Positions 29,135 to 41,029 are shown, counted from the stretch's first letter. The stretch: 64,000 nucleotides of DNA from Campylorhamphus procurvoides (GCA_013396655.1 WBMV01008245.1:81927-145926), one strand, 5' to 3'. The notes: generated by a model from the sequence alone, not told the origin. A program made the numbers and translations.

Positions 29135-29499
29135 TGTGGGCTTCAGGAGGGAATCGTGCTCTTGTGTTAATCCAAGGCACCGCCTAAATCTTCCAAACTG
29201 AGCCCAAAAGGAGCCCCTGTGTGGGCTCGTGCCGGTCCCTGTTGGAGCAGGACCAGTCGTACCTCAGGCTGGGCAGGGTGTGAGTTTCTGCTTGGCATGA
29301 CAGCGGGGCGATGGGTATTTTGGACATCCCGGGGAGGTGGGAGCAGCCAAGGGGAGCTGTGACCACCCTGAGCTCAGGCTCAGCCAGCTCTGAGCGCCTC
29401 CTGATGCTCCCCGGGCTGTCCCAGCATCCTGGGGATGTGGCTTGGCTGCCGCCCCCTCTCTCCCCGCAGGGACCCGCTCTGGAGCCCACAGGGAAGATT

Positions 29500-29700
29500 A
29501 AATGACTGCAAACCACGAAGGAGTCTGTAAAATTAGCGGCTAATTAGCAGCGACTGCAGGGCACATCGCACCGCGGGGCCCGTCGCGCTCCCCGGCCCCC
29601 CGACGCTCGTAGCCCAGAGCGAGCAACTTGTAATTGCAAAATTAGGGCAAAACAAGTGATTTGTCGCTACAAACGATAAGAGGAAATGCAAACACCTCCC
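29500..29700. promoter_or_regulatory. Candidate conserved non-coding/regulatory island
   Basis: Repeat-free stretch mixing AT-rich motif clusters and a CpG-dense core. It contains GGCTAATTAGC (29535 region), TAATTGCAAAATTAG (29631 region), ACAAACGATAAGAG and GGAAATGCAAAC (octamer-like POU site, about 29683-29694). Motif density and lack of repeats suggest an enhancer-like element; conservation cannot be checked here. Confidence 0.4.
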
Positions 29701-29865
29701 GGCAGAGCTCTGGCAAGGCGGACATCTGACTCCTGGCACAGTGGGCTGCAGGAGGGGAAGGGATGCTGAGCAGCAGAGGGGCCGGGCAGGACTGGCAGGA
29801 TTTGGTCCAGCCTTTGGCAAACACGGAGCGCAGCATGTGGAGATGGGCAGGAACAGGGTCTGCTG

Positions 29866-29942
29866 TCCCCTGCCACCAGATCTGTTGTCCCCTGCCACCA
29901 GATCTGCTGTCCCCTGCCACTAGATCTGCTGTCCCCTGCAGC
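29866..29942. repeat. 22-bp tandem repeat, about 3.5 copies
   Basis: TCTGCTGTCCCCTGCCACC and AGA form a 22-base unit repeated with single-base changes from 29866 to 29942. Confidence 0.9.
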
Positions 29943-31089
29943 TGCACAGAGGGACGGGCTGGCACAGCCCCCCGAACAAGGAGGGGGATGGACCAGCAAA
30001 TGACCAACCAACCCAAAAGAGATAAGGAAAATGCCTGGGTTATTGTGGGGCAGTTTGCAGGGCTGGGATTTTCCCTTCCCTCTGCTCTGGTTGCAGCAGG
30101 ACTGAGCTGGGCAGCAGCCGAGGAGAGGACTGCAAAGCATTTGCTGTAGAATCTGAAGAATTTGGAGCGAAACCCCCAAAGAAATTAAGGACAGATGGGT
30201 TAGAGGGGAAAAAAGAAACCCAAATTCCTTCTGCTGCTCGGTGCCTGCCTCCGGGGCACTGCTGTGGCTCTGAGCTGCCCGGGGGATGGTGGGCATCATC
30301 CTCTGTGCCAGGCAAGCCCCCAGAACCTCTGCCCTGGGGATGATGCTCCTGCAGCACCAAGGGCCATCCCCACTCTGCCCTGATGGCCCTGAAGACCTCG
30401 GGGTTCCTCTGGAGGTGCCCTTGTTCCCATCCCTGGTGACACATCAGCTCCTGGAGCGCAGCAGGAGACACGTGGGGAGAATGAACCTTCTCTCCTCACC
30501 CAAGAGCTCCTGGCGAGGCTCCGGGGCTGAGCCGAACCCAGGGGCTGCCCGGGGTGTGAGTCCCGTCCCACACCCGTGTTTATGTGCCCTAAGCACCGGG
30601 ATTAGGAGCTTTCTGCTCGGGCTGGTGCTGGAACGCTGCCGGCCCCAACACCTGCGTGCTGACTTCAGCACCTCAAATATTTCTGATGCAATGCCTTTTT
30701 TTTTCCCCCCACTCCTGAAGCCAACGCGATGTGTTAATGGGTAGAAACGAAGCATAACTGTTCCTTTGTGTGAAATCAGTTGGTGAAATAGCAGCAGTTC
30801 GGCTGCCAAAATTGGAGCTGCAAACAGGTCGGGGTGGGATCGACCCGGGCTTCGCTCTGGGATCGCCGAGAGAGCAAAACCTTCTCCCGTGGAGGGAGGG
30901 AAACCAGCGGGCAGAGGTGGGAATGGAGCATCTTCTCCTCTCGGAAGGTGCTGTGGTTAATTGGTGTTGGACAGGGCTAATTTGGCCAGGGTGAGTTTGA
31001 TACGTTCCCATGTGCCAAGCTGAGATAAACGACATCCAGATGAAACCAACGCTGGCACCGGCGTGGGCAGGGAGGGGGAGGCAGGGGGT

Positions 31090-31215
31090 GTGTGGATGCG
31101 GCACTCCAGATGCAAACAATAAGGCCAGCGGATCTTGATTTCATCTGTCAAGTAATTGGGCTGGAAGTCTGCGATGCTAATGACTCCACATCAAGCGGCT
31201 CGGCGCTCAGATGTG
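31090..31215. promoter_or_regulatory. Candidate regulatory element with PBX/MEIS/POU-like motifs
   Basis: Contains ATGCAAACAAT (31110 region), TGATT at 31136-31140 and CTGTCA at 31145-31150 (PBX and MEIS/TGIF half-sites), followed by AAGTAATTGG and GATGCTAATGAC. It sits in otherwise repeat-like or G-rich surroundings. Function is inference from motif content only. Confidence 0.35.
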
Positions 31216-31982
31216 ACCCAGCCCGTGCCGGGGGGAGGTGGGGGCTGCAGCCCGTGGTGGCCGTGAGGAATGTCCCCCAGATGTTCCCCCACAGGGGAGC
31301 CCGGACCCGCCTGGGTGGTGTTAATGACGCCAGAGAGCTGAGGTTCGAAATGACCACGGGGTGGTCGCAAGAGCCCCGGGGTGGTGGGTCCTGCTGTGGG
31401 GGGCGGTGGGAGAGGGGTTTGGGGGGTCTGGCCCCAAATCCTGGCTCTGTGAGCATCACCAGGGCTCTCAGCTCTGAAGTGTCCCCCAGCACCCCGACAG
31501 GCAGCCCTGGATGTTCTGGGGAGGCAAAGGATGCTCCAAGGAGCTCCAACAGTTGTGAGTGAAAGGTGGGGATGCCCCGGGAGGCTCATCAGGACAGAGG
31601 GATGCAGGCTCATCCCAAATGTCCCTGCCCAGGGGGTGATGGACAGCTGGTCCCTGCATCTCAGCTCCTGACTGCCTTTGGCTTGTTGTCTCCAAAGCTT
31701 TTCAGCTTCATCCTGGCAGCCGGGATGCAAAAGCCTGGCTGTGGCTGCGTGACACCCCCAGCACGAGGAGGTGCCTGGAAAACACACTGGTTCCCTATGC
31801 TGGGCTGCTCCAGTCCCCTCTGGCACGGCCATGGGGACTTGAACCCTCCTGCAGGAGGGAATTGTGACATGGATAGGGACCCACCTGGGCTGTTCCCAGC
31901 GTTTTGGAATCATGGGCTCTCTTGGTTTTGTCTGTGCTCACAAATTGAGTCTGCTGGTGGGTGGGAGACAAGGTGAGGATAA

Positions 31983-32043
31983 CCATCCATCCATCCATCC
32001 ATCCATCCATCCATCCATCCATCCATCCATCCATCCATCCATC
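31983..32043. repeat. (CCAT)n tetranucleotide microsatellite
   Basis: About 15 uninterrupted CCAT/ATCC units, purer than the similar array at 27.8 kb and so likely polymorphic in length. Confidence 0.97.
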
Positions 32044-32673
32044 CCCACGACTTTGTACCCCTCTCCACAGTCCTGTGCTCCCTCCAGTGAGGGCTCTTGG
32101 GTTCTCTCCTTCTCCAGAGGGCTCTGGGGACTTATCCATGAAGATCCCATGTGAACTGGGGTTGGGATGTGTTTGGCAGGAGCTGGAGGAACGGGCAGAG
32201 GGTCCTGCACGGGTGAGCCAGTGCTGGGATTGGGGCCTTCTGCTCCAGCTGACTCCAGAGGGAAGTAAGAGGAGGGTCTTGGAGCACAAACACCCAAATA
32301 TTTGGCTGATTTGATGCTGGTCTGAGGTCCCTGGGCTGGATCCCCGGGCTGAGGAGCCTCAGGTTACCAGCGGCTCCGCTCCCGTCTGTGCCTGCCCCGG
32401 CTGGGGCAGGGCTGGGTGATGAGCCTGAAAGATCCTGTCACCAGCCCTGCTCCAGACAGTCCCTGCCCCCTTCCCGCAGCCCCAGCGAGCGCTGACCTGC
32501 CTTTTGGGGAGGGGCTGGGCACAGATGCCTTTTGGGGAGGGGTCCCACAGCATATGTGGGTGCCTGTGCTATGGGAACCAGATGCCAACCCTCTCCGGGA
32601 AGGGCATCCTCAGCACCGGGAGGCTTTTGCCTCTGCCTGGGGTTTTTCCCCGCAGAGCTTTCCCTGTGGGTGT

Positions 32674-32826
32674 GAGCTGGGCAGGTCTTTGGGTCCAGGA
32701 GGCAGGTCCTGGTGCTCTGAGAGCTGGGCAGGTCTCTGGGTCCAGGGGGCAGGTCCTGGTGCTCTGAGAGCTGGGCAGGTTTTTGGGTCCAGGGGGCAGG
32801 TCCTGGTGCTCTGAGAGCTGGGCAGG
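32674..32826. repeat. 47-bp minisatellite, 3 copies plus a partial
   Basis: The unit GAGCTGGGCAGGTCTTTGGG...GGTGCTCTGA repeats at 32674, 32721 and 32768 with two or three changes, then a partial copy GAGCTGGGCAGG. Frames shift between copies. Confidence 0.92.
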
Positions 32827-33236
32827 CACTCCCAGCTCCAGCACCTGGGGTTTATTGGAGCAGGAGGCACTGCAGCCCCGGGGCTGTGGGGAGCAGAGGG
32901 TACCCCCCAGCCTCTCCCACCTTGGAGCTTTTCCAGCCTTTCCCTGCTGATTGCTTCAGCATGTGCCTCCCAGCCGATGAGATATGAGCGGGATCAGCCC
33001 CGGCGTGCTGGGTGAGGCTCGGCAGCTGGACCCGGCCCTGCCCTTGTTCTGGAGGCTGCAGAACTCCCTTTCCTCTTGCTGCTCCTCTATGGCAGGGGAG
33101 ACCCAAGGTCTAACCAGAAAAAGGGTGGTTTTCACCCAGAAAGTGGCAGTTTGGATCCAGCACGACCTGCTGCCCACCAGGCTTTGGTTTTGGCAGCTGA
33201 GTGTGCACTGTGCATGCACTGCTTGGGGAAATGGGG

Positions 33237-33385
33237 GTCATGGAATCCTGGAGTGGCTGGGGGTGGAGGGGACCTTAAAGATCATCCAGTGCCACCCCTG
33301 CCATGGGCAGGGACACCTTCCACCAGCCCAGGTTGCTCCAAGCCCCGTCCAACCTGGCCTTGGACACTTCCAGGGATGAGAGCTC
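33237..33385 (-). mobile_element. CR1 3' end
   Basis: TCATGGAATCCTGGAGTGG, GGGGACCTTAAAGATCATCC, GCCATGGGCAGGGACACC, AGGTTGCTCCAAGCCCCGTC and CCTTGGACACTTCCAGGGA are the complement of a CR1 end. Confidence 0.92.
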
Positions 33386-34497
33386 CAGGCTGGCATAGGG
33401 AAGGGACCATCCCTGTCTAGCCAGGTGAAAAGTCAGGATTCTGACCCAAAGTGGGAGTCTGATCCCGCTGCTACCACTGAAGAACCCTTGAAATCCAGGT
33501 TTTAACACATGAAGCTCTGGAATCCACATTGCCCACAGGGGAGGTTTTGCTGGGGGTGCTGGCCAGGGTTTGCTCCCGTGGTTGGTTTTGCCTCTTTCTT
33601 TGCCACCACATTTTTCTCCTGTTCCCAAACACAACCAAACACCTGACAGAAGGACACTGGGAGCTGCCTCCCTCCCCAGGGAGCCCTTTGAGCCCCCCTT
33701 TTCCCCCTCAATGCATTTGAGTCATTTTCTTCCAAACTTCATGTTTCGTTATTGCTTGGCTCCACTTCAGATGTTCCAGTCGTCGGTCCCACACCTTCCT
33801 CTCCCTTTGGCCACTGGATTTTTGGCTGAACCAGAGCCAAATGAAAGCTGCCCCCCACCTGTGCACGGAATTAGCAGGGGCATGCCAGAGCTCCTTAGAC
33901 TCGTAAACGTGGCCATCTGCACCTGGCAACAGGATTGTTTTAGGGGAAAACAAGGGAAACACCCCCCTATCCCCACATGGGTTGGGGTTTTGTTGTTTTG
34001 GTTCGGTGTTTTTTTGGAAAAAAAAAAGAGAAAAGAGGAGACTTGCAAAGGATTTGTTTGGAAGAAGCCACTTCCCCCCGAGATTGGGCACGGCCACGCA
34101 GAGCTCGTGGCTGTGACTCAGGGAAGGAGGATGCGCCCCAGCTGCTCTCTGCTGGATTGGGGACAGCTCTGCGTGCTTCCCCGCTGCTCCGGGGGGAGTT
34201 CAGGATGAATTCTCCCTCCAAGGGGATGAGCTGGGCCTGGTTTATGGCCCAGAGCTGGTCCTGCCTGCCTGGGGCACAGGGAGCTCAGCTGGGCTCCAGC
34301 CTTTCTCCGTGGTGCCAAGGAGAGCCACCCCTCCTTTGCCATCCTCACTTCGTGGGATGCTCATTTCATGCTCCTGCACCTTTGGGGTTCCCCAGTGCCA
34401 CACCAGTGCTGTCCCTGCCCATTTTTAGAGTAAAGAAGTGGGATTAAACCTTGCAGTGACTCTGTTGGTAACGAGTTGCAGATAAGCTTAAAAAAAG

Positions 34498-34635
34498 GAA
34501 TCAGAGAATCACCGAGTCTTGGAATGGTTTGTTTTGGAAGGAACCTTAAAGCCCATCCAGTGCCACCCCCTGCCATGGGACACCTTCCACCAGCTCAGAT
34601 TCCTCCAAGCCCCATCCAACCTGGCCTTGGATCTC
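34498..34635 (-). mobile_element. CR1 3' end
   Basis: AATCAGAGAATCACCGAGTC, GAAGGAACCTTAAAGCCCATCC, GGGACACCTTCCACCAGCTC and CCCATCCAACCTGGCCTTGGA are the complement of a CR1 end with a small internal deletion after CCATGG. Confidence 0.92.
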
Positions 34636-34639
34636 ACCT

Positions 34640-37110
34640 GCAGTGACCAGGAGAGGTTCCCTCACATTCTCCTCCTCCCTCAGAGCTGAACCGATGCCTC
34701 ATCTTCCTCCCTTCCAAATGGGATGCCACTATTGATTTAGAGCTGCAAGTGAGCACAGGGGTGTTGAAACAGCAGCAGGATGAATTCCTGCACTCCCATA
34801 GGTATTGATGGGCTGCTCCCAGCCCTTATTGGGAAGCTTCCAAGCTCATTAGAGAGATGTCTATTTGCCATGTAATTAACTCTAAACGAGATCAGCAATG
34901 AACATGTCATTATGGTTCCACTGAGTTACTGAGCTTGTAAAGAGCAGGTAAGGAGCTGCCAGGATCCCCCTGGCTGGACAGCCAGAGGCTCAGGGTGCAG
35001 ATGGATGACCAGAACTCCAGGAATAACAGGAACCAGGGATGTGATGGGTATTGGAGAGGCTGATGCAGAGGGGCTGAAGGTGTGGCTGGAGATCTCCCTC
35101 CCTCCCATCCTGGGAAAGACAGAGATGGCTCCAATAGACCCTCAAGGGCTTTGCCACCTCCCCAGCACTGAATGTGCCTCATCCCCAGGCTTTTTGGGAT
35201 GAAGATCCCCTGAAACATCCAGCAGGAAAGCAGGAATCTCACTGAAAGTTCCAATCCATCTGTGGGCTGAGCTGGATGGGCTCCACACTTTGGTGCCTCC
35301 TCCCATCCCTGTCATTTGGTCACTCCCAGGATGATGCGAAACTGGTGTCCCTCCTGCATCTTCACCCAGGAGGGCACCAGGAAGGAATAATTGTCCCCCG
35401 TTTGTGTAAGCATGGGAAATGAGGAGGGGACTGGGGCCAGGGCAGGGCTGGGAAGCTGCAGGGAGGGTGTTGGGAGTCCTGGGGATGGGGTTTGCTCAGC
35501 AAAGGGCTCTGTCTGATGCCCTCTGGCTCTGCCTGTCCTAATAAAAATTGCACATTTCCCATATATTATTTTTTAAATTGAAGCTTTAACGACAAAAAGA
35601 GAAAATCAGTGGGGTTTGGCTCCTTTATCCCCTTATTGGGATTATTTAAATCAAAAGCAGAAATGGGGGGAGGCCCCTTTTGTGATTGCAGCTGGCTGAG
35701 AGCCAGCCGTGGCTCTGCTCCCTGGGCTGGTGTGGAGGCACAGGGTGGCTGTGGGTGCTGTGGACCAGGAGGTCACTGTCCCAAAGTGCCATTAGGAGGA
35801 CAACAAGGGGCTGGTGAGCCCACATCCCTGCCAGGCTGATGGAGGGAGGAAGGTCACCCTGCCAAAACCCTCCTGGGGTGCTGCTCCCTTCCTGAGCCAG
35901 GAGAGAGGGTTGTCCTGGTCCACGCAGCCCCAAATGCCAACAGAGACCGGGCTGGAGGGACCAAAGGTCCTGGTGGGGACAGGGCCAGCAGCTTGTTGGT
36001 GTTGGTGGGTGTTTTTGTTGTGCAAACCCCTGTGCTCCTCCTGGCATGGGGCTGTCTGCAGCTCTCCGGCATCGCTGTAGCCACGGGCAATTCTCCGTGT
36101 TCGAGTTTCGCAAAACCATATTAAGAAAAATCTCGCCCTGGTGCTGCTGGCTCTCCTCCAGGCTGGAAATTGCATTCCCCTGCTTGAAATTCCTCCCGGA
36201 GTTTCAGATGGAGAATGTACAACTTCACTTTCCATCTTGAGCTGCTGTCACACATTTTAATAACAGGGGCTGGGCTCCACCCCGGCGGTGGCGGCGGGCC
36301 AGGATTTGGGAGAGAACCCCTTGGAGGGGTTGTGGGGAGGGTTGGGATGGCTGTGGTGGTGCTGGAGTTGTGGCTCAGCCCCAGCCCCTCCGGTCCCCCC
36401 AGCCCAGCTCAGCCTCTTGGTGGGAGGATGGGCTTTGTGGGTTGGGTTTCCAGCCTTGGTGATGAATTTTGGGTGTCACCTTCCCCAGGTGAAGGGAAAT
36501 GCAGAGCGGAGGGGATGAGCTGTGTGTGCTGCACCAGGGCACCCTTGATCCTGATTAGAGGGAGACACGATCCATTCCTCCTCCTTGCTCATATCCTCTG
36601 ATATTCTATGATTCTGGGATCCATCCTGGCCCTGGTGAGCTCTGGCAAAGCCCCGAGGGTCCCACCTGGATTTCTCCCTCTGTAAACCCTGCCACTCTCT
36701 CCTGCAGGATCAGGATAAATCCCCCTGCAATGTGACATTTATTACGTTGGGTTTTTCCATTACCCAATAGATAAACCTCAAAGCTTTCCAGGTCTCTGGG
36801 GAAAGGCCAGCTGAGCTGGGTGACAACGGGTAGCCTTTGCTGAGCCCCTGGGGCTGGCACTGCCAAAGATCCCGGGGGTATCCCTGACTGGATAACCCAA
36901 GGTTGGGATCACAGTGGAGAGTGACTTTGTCTCCTCATCTGGAGGAGCTGTATTGCTTTGGGTATGGTCACAGGGCTGCTCTGCCAGTGAGGTTTGAGCA
37001 TCCTTCATCCCAGGGGACCAGGGCCACCTGCATCCCTCGGGATGGCGTTTGGCTCCCCGGCTGCTGGGGCTGCTTTGCCTCTCTCCGAGCTCCCTTTTAT
37101 GGGCTGCTCT
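34640..37110. other. No gene identified
   Basis: Mixed sequence without long exon-like frames or named repeats. The part 36040-36260 and an AT-rich piece near 35540-35660 are repeat-free and could be regulatory, but nothing specific can be shown. Confidence 0.45.
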
Positions 37111-37114
37111 TTGA

Positions 37115-37345
37115 ACCCGAGGAGTTGTGCTGTATTTGTACAACACACCACCCTAATCAGGGTAACAGCCCTCCTAATTGGCTCGGGAGGGCCCGCGGTA
37201 ATTGGCTGTTTGGGAGCAGCCGTTTCGAATCAAGCTGTGCGCGCCTTAATAAGTTCGCTCGCCTTTATCAGCTTGGCAAACTCTGCCGTGGAGGTGACCT
37301 GTTCAATGATCTCCCGTGTTCCTAAAGCATTTTTCATCCCCGTTG
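37115..37345. promoter_or_regulatory. Candidate conserved non-coding element with paired inverted CCAAT boxes
   Basis: TAATTGGCT occurs twice, at 37175 and 37199 (24 bases apart), each containing an inverted CCAAT box (AGCCAAT) overlapping a TAATT homeodomain core. Nearby are CACCCTAATCAGG, CCGTTTCGAATCAAGC, GCGCCTTAATAAG and CTTTATCAGC. The surrounding 200 bases are repeat-free with balanced composition, unlike the flanks. A plus-strand frame of 245 codons crosses it but resembles no protein I know and continues into low-complexity sequence, so I treat it as non-coding. Confidence 0.42.
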
Positions 37346-38936
37346 ATCCCTTGAGCCCTTTTCTTTCTTTCTTTGTAATAACAAACCTTGGGAAATCCCG
37401 GAGCACCAGCCTGCTGGGCAGAGGAGGGTTCTGGAGGAGGGTCGTGGTGCTGGGGGGGCTGGCTGGGATGGAGGGGTCCCATCCTGCTGGATTTGGGGTG
37501 GGCAAGGGGAGCATCGAGCTCACGTGGTGCTGTGCTGGTACTGCTCTGTTTGGCCCTCAGTGGGGCTGGTCACTGGGGCTGGTCACTGGGCTGTCCCAGA
37601 TGACCCTCACCTGCTTTGGGACCAGGATTTCAGCCCGGGATGGGAACAGCCTGGAATTGGGCATGGGGAGGTTTGGGGATGGCTGTCCTCAGATCTTGCC
37701 CTGTCCTGGCACCTCTTCCCTCCAGGGCTGAGGTTGCAATGAGGAAGGAGAGAGAATACACGTGGCTGAAGGGAACCCTCCCCAAAAAAAACCCCATTCC
37801 ACCCACATTCAGCCACTGGAACTGGGTTCTCCTGGCCCTTTGAGAGGGGTGTTTCCAGCCAAGGCAAACTGCAAAGCTGGAGTGACACCATCCCTGAGCA
37901 TCCCACAGGCTGGGCCACCTCTTGCTGGTCCCTGGCACACTCCCAGCATCATTCCCAAGGCAGAACTGGCTGTGCCAGCTCCACACTGGCTATGCCAGCT
38001 CCACACTGGCTGCTCCCATGGTCCATGGCCTGCACAGCCACCCCTGGGTGGCCACAGAGGTGTGAGGGTGGTCACTGCCAGCCCAGGGCTTGGAGCATGG
38101 GGAACAACAGAGCTGCTCATTGCAAACTCCTTTATTTCGACCCAAACATCCTAATTTCACCAAAAAAATATTGTACCTGAGTTGGTTTCCCTCAATTTCC
38201 TGAGCTGCTGGCAAGGCAGGGAGCCAGTCCTTGTCCAGAGTGGGATCTGAGCTGAATCCAAGGACCCTCATCCAGATGTGGGGCTGGGGCAGCCCTGGAC
38301 ACATCCCAAGCCCCCCGTGCTTTCTCCCCTCACTGTGGCGCCTGGAGTGAGTGCCCAGCTCCTGTTTTAAGCCTTATTCCTCAATTTTGAAGGTGAGAAA
38401 GAGGTGCTGCCCCTCTGAGAGAGGAGCTGGCAGGGCCAAGAGTGGCACCAGCTCTGTGCCCTGTAGGGACCCCCCTGCACTGAGGATGAGGAGGGTGGGA
38501 ATTCTGTGCTCCCCCCTCCCTCCTTCCCAGCGTCTCCCCGGCTGTGTTTGGGCAGAAGCTTGTCAGAATGGATAGATTCTTGCCAAACGTTTCCATTCTG
38601 ACAAATTGGCGTTTTCCAACAACAACACTTCTCCCCCCAACCCAAACAGGGCTCTGGAGCCGTTCCCGACGTGGAGCGGTTCCTATTTCCAATCCCTTAC
38701 GTAAACCCGACAAGAGCTGGCAAGTGGCACGCCACGGACTGGGGATGTGTTTGTGTTTATCCAAGTGCTCCCGGTACCAGACTCGCTTCCTCGGCGTGGT
38801 CCCTCCTGCTTTTCCCTGGGGAACCTTCGCCTCGGGAGCTGGAAGGAATCTCCGGTTCTTTCCTCCGCCAGAAAAGCTCCTGTGCGGGACGGGCTGTGCA
38901 GCCACGAGAGGGCACAAAGCCCTGGCCCTGCAGCCA

Positions 38937-39460
38937 GGCAGCCCTGTCACTGTGTCACCCTGTCACCGTGTCACCCTGCAGCTCTGCAACCGTGTCACCC
39001 TGCAGACATGCAGCCCTGTCACTGTGTCACCCTGTCACCCTGTGGCCAGGCAGCCTTGTCACCATGTCACCCTGCAACTCTGCGACCATGTCATCCTGTG
39101 GCCCTTTCACCCTGCAGCTCTGTCACCGTGTCACCCTGTCACCCTGCGGCCAGGCAGCCTTGTCACCATGTCACCCTGTCACCGTCTCACCCTGCAGCTC
39201 TGCAACCCTATCACCCTGCGGCGCTTTCTTCCTGGAGCCCTGTCACTGTCACCCTGCAGACATGTCACCCTATGTTAAGAACTGACTCCAACCCTCATAT
39301 CCTGCAGCTGTGTTACCCTACAGCCCTTTCACCCTGCAGCCTAGTCACCATGTCACACTGTAGGCAGGTCACTGTGTCCCCCTGCAACCCTGTCACCCTG
39401 ACATCCTGTCACCCTGACATCCTGTCCCTGTGTCCCCCTGCAGCCCTGTCACTGCACAAG
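38937..39460. repeat. Complex minisatellite of CACCCTG / CCCTGTCAC units
   Basis: Short blocks CACCCTGTCACC, CACCCTGCAGCTCTG and CACCCTGTGGCC(A)GGCAGCC recur dozens of times in varying order over about 520 bases. Long open frames in all three plus-strand frames (over 200 codons) reflect the repeat. Confidence 0.93.
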
Positions 39461-39718
39461 CTCCCAGCTCCCCCTGTGGCCCTGCCCAGCCCCACAAGAG
39501 CATCCCTGCCCCTCAGTCAAGCCACGCTGACACCCCTTTGCTCCCAGTCCAAGGATCCCTTTCCCCACCACGCTCCAGCTCCTGGAAGACTCGGGGAATG
39601 TAATTATAAAAGGAGCTAATTACATTATTAAGTTAATTAAGACACTGTTGATTTCGGATACGGAGGAGGAAGGCTTTGCACAGGGCTGGAAACCATCCCA
39701 ATCCATCATCCATCACCA

Positions 39719-39838
39719 GTGGATTTTCACCCACCCCATTGTCGTCACCCGTGGATTTTCACCCACCCCATTGTCCATCACCCGTGGATTTTCACCCACC
39801 CTATTGTTCATTACCAGTGGATTTTCACCCACCCCATC
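39719..39838. repeat. 33-bp tandem repeat, about 3.6 copies
   Basis: TGGATTTTCACCCACCC recurs every 33 bases with CATTGTC(C/G)(A/T)(T/C)CACC(C/A)G between. The unit is divisible by 3, so an 11-residue pattern (GFSPTP and so on) is open in each frame. Not supported as coding. Confidence 0.92.
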
Positions 39839-40094
39839 TCAGCTGCTGCTCTTGGGCTGGTTTGGGAACGTGTAGTGGAATGGGTGGAAATCCAGGACAT
39901 CCCAAACAATAAGCACAGGCCCACGGGCTGTTTCCACGCCTGCAGTGGGAGCCCAGGAGCTGCTCTTTGCGGGGCACTGGGATTTGTTCCCATTTATTTC
40001 CAGCCTGGGGTCACACCCCACTGCGGAGCTGGAGCTGCCCCCTCCCTCGTGAGAGCCTTTCCATGATGCCCGTGGCCCAAAACACCCACTGGGG

Positions 40095-40372
40095 CCACAG
40101 GAATTAAAAGGAGAGGGGGAAAATGTAAAGGAAGAAAATCGGATGGCAAAATGTGGGAAAATGCCGGAAAATATGGGGAAATGATGGGGAAATTGGGAAA
40201 CATGGAAAACGAAATGAAAAGATGGGAATGTACGGGAAAATATGGGGAAATCTGGGAAAACATGAGACTGTGGGACAACGTGTGAAAACATGGAGAAATA
40301 TGGGGAAACGTGGGGAAACACTGAAAAACAAGGGAAAACATGGAGAAATGTGGGAAAACCTGTCCCCCAGCA
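40095..40372. repeat. Purine-rich degenerate GGGAAAA(T/C)ATGG repeat
   Basis: Irregular units of 12-20 bases built from GGGAAAA, AATATGGGG and AACATGG alternate over about 280 bases, with strong purine bias on the plus strand. It ends close to the second assembly gap. Confidence 0.85.
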
Positions 40373-40494
40373 CCGTGGGACCACGAGCGGGGGCTGCCCC
40401 GTCGGGGTGACCCCCATGCTTGGGGTGCCCCCCTGTCCCCGTGGGCACCCCGCGGTGCCCCCCGCGTGTGCCGCCCACCCCTAATCCCCTCCCT

Positions 40495-40723
40495 NNNNNN
40501 NNNNNNNNNNNNNNNNNNNNNNNNNNNNNNNNNNNNNNNNNNNNNNNNNNNNNNNNNNNNNNNNNNNNNNNNNNNNNNNNNNNNNNNNNNNNNNNNNNNN
40601 NNNNNNNNNNNNNNNNNNNNNNNNNNNNNNNNNNNNNNNNNNNNNNNNNNNNNNNNNNNNNNNNNNNNNNNNNNNNNNNNNNNNNNNNNNNNNNNNNNNN
40701 NNNNNNNNNNNNNNNNNNNNNNN
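40495..40723. other. Assembly gap (229 N)
   Basis: The run of N lies in GC-rich, CpG-containing sequence (flanks CCGCGTGTGCCGCCC and GGGCGGCAGCTGCGACC). An unread promoter or exon could be hidden here, but nothing in the flanks shows one. Confidence 0.95.
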
Positions 40724-41029
40724 GGATGTGGGTCCCGAGCGGGATGGGGAGGGGGGCGGCAGCTGCGACCCTCGGCTGGGCTGGGGAAGGGGCTGGGGGC
40801 TGGTTTTGCGGGGCTGAATTCGCGAGTGGTGCGAGTGTGAGAACCGATCCCGTGTCCCTCCTGTCCCCGTGTCCCCTCTATCCCCACATCCCCCTTTTCC
40901 TCCTTATCCCCGCGCCCCCCATCCCGCATCCCACCCGGCCGGTGATGAAACAACAGCAGAAATTCGCTCTCTTAACTCTCCAGCCTTTGCGATTTTAACC
41001 TTTATCACTTCATCCTCAGCCCCGTTTCC

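Larger units (their letters stand above)
22200..29480. other. Gene-free sequence with CR1 fragments and tandem repeats
   Basis: No exon is supported. Contents named separately are CR1 copies at 22.8 and 25.3 kb, tandem repeats at 23.4-23.7, 25.8, 27.8 and 29.1 kb. The stretches 24.92-25.15 and 26.15-26.57 kb are AT-rich, repeat-poor and hold many TAAT cores; they may be regulatory. The rest looks neutral. Confidence 0.5.

Noticed and set aside
27826..32043. HPSI/DGWM repeat peptides
   Set aside because: They are translations of (TCCA)n and (CCAT)n microsatellites.
36994..37731. A 245-codon plus-strand frame with hydrophobic stretches
   Set aside because: No recognised family, no consistent codon pattern, and it joins a repeat-free motif-rich island to G-rich low-complexity sequence.
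38544..39619. Overlapping 204-290-codon frames with Cys/Pro/His-rich repeats
   Set aside because: Three different frames are open over the same minisatellite, which is expected for a stop-poor repeat and not for a gene.
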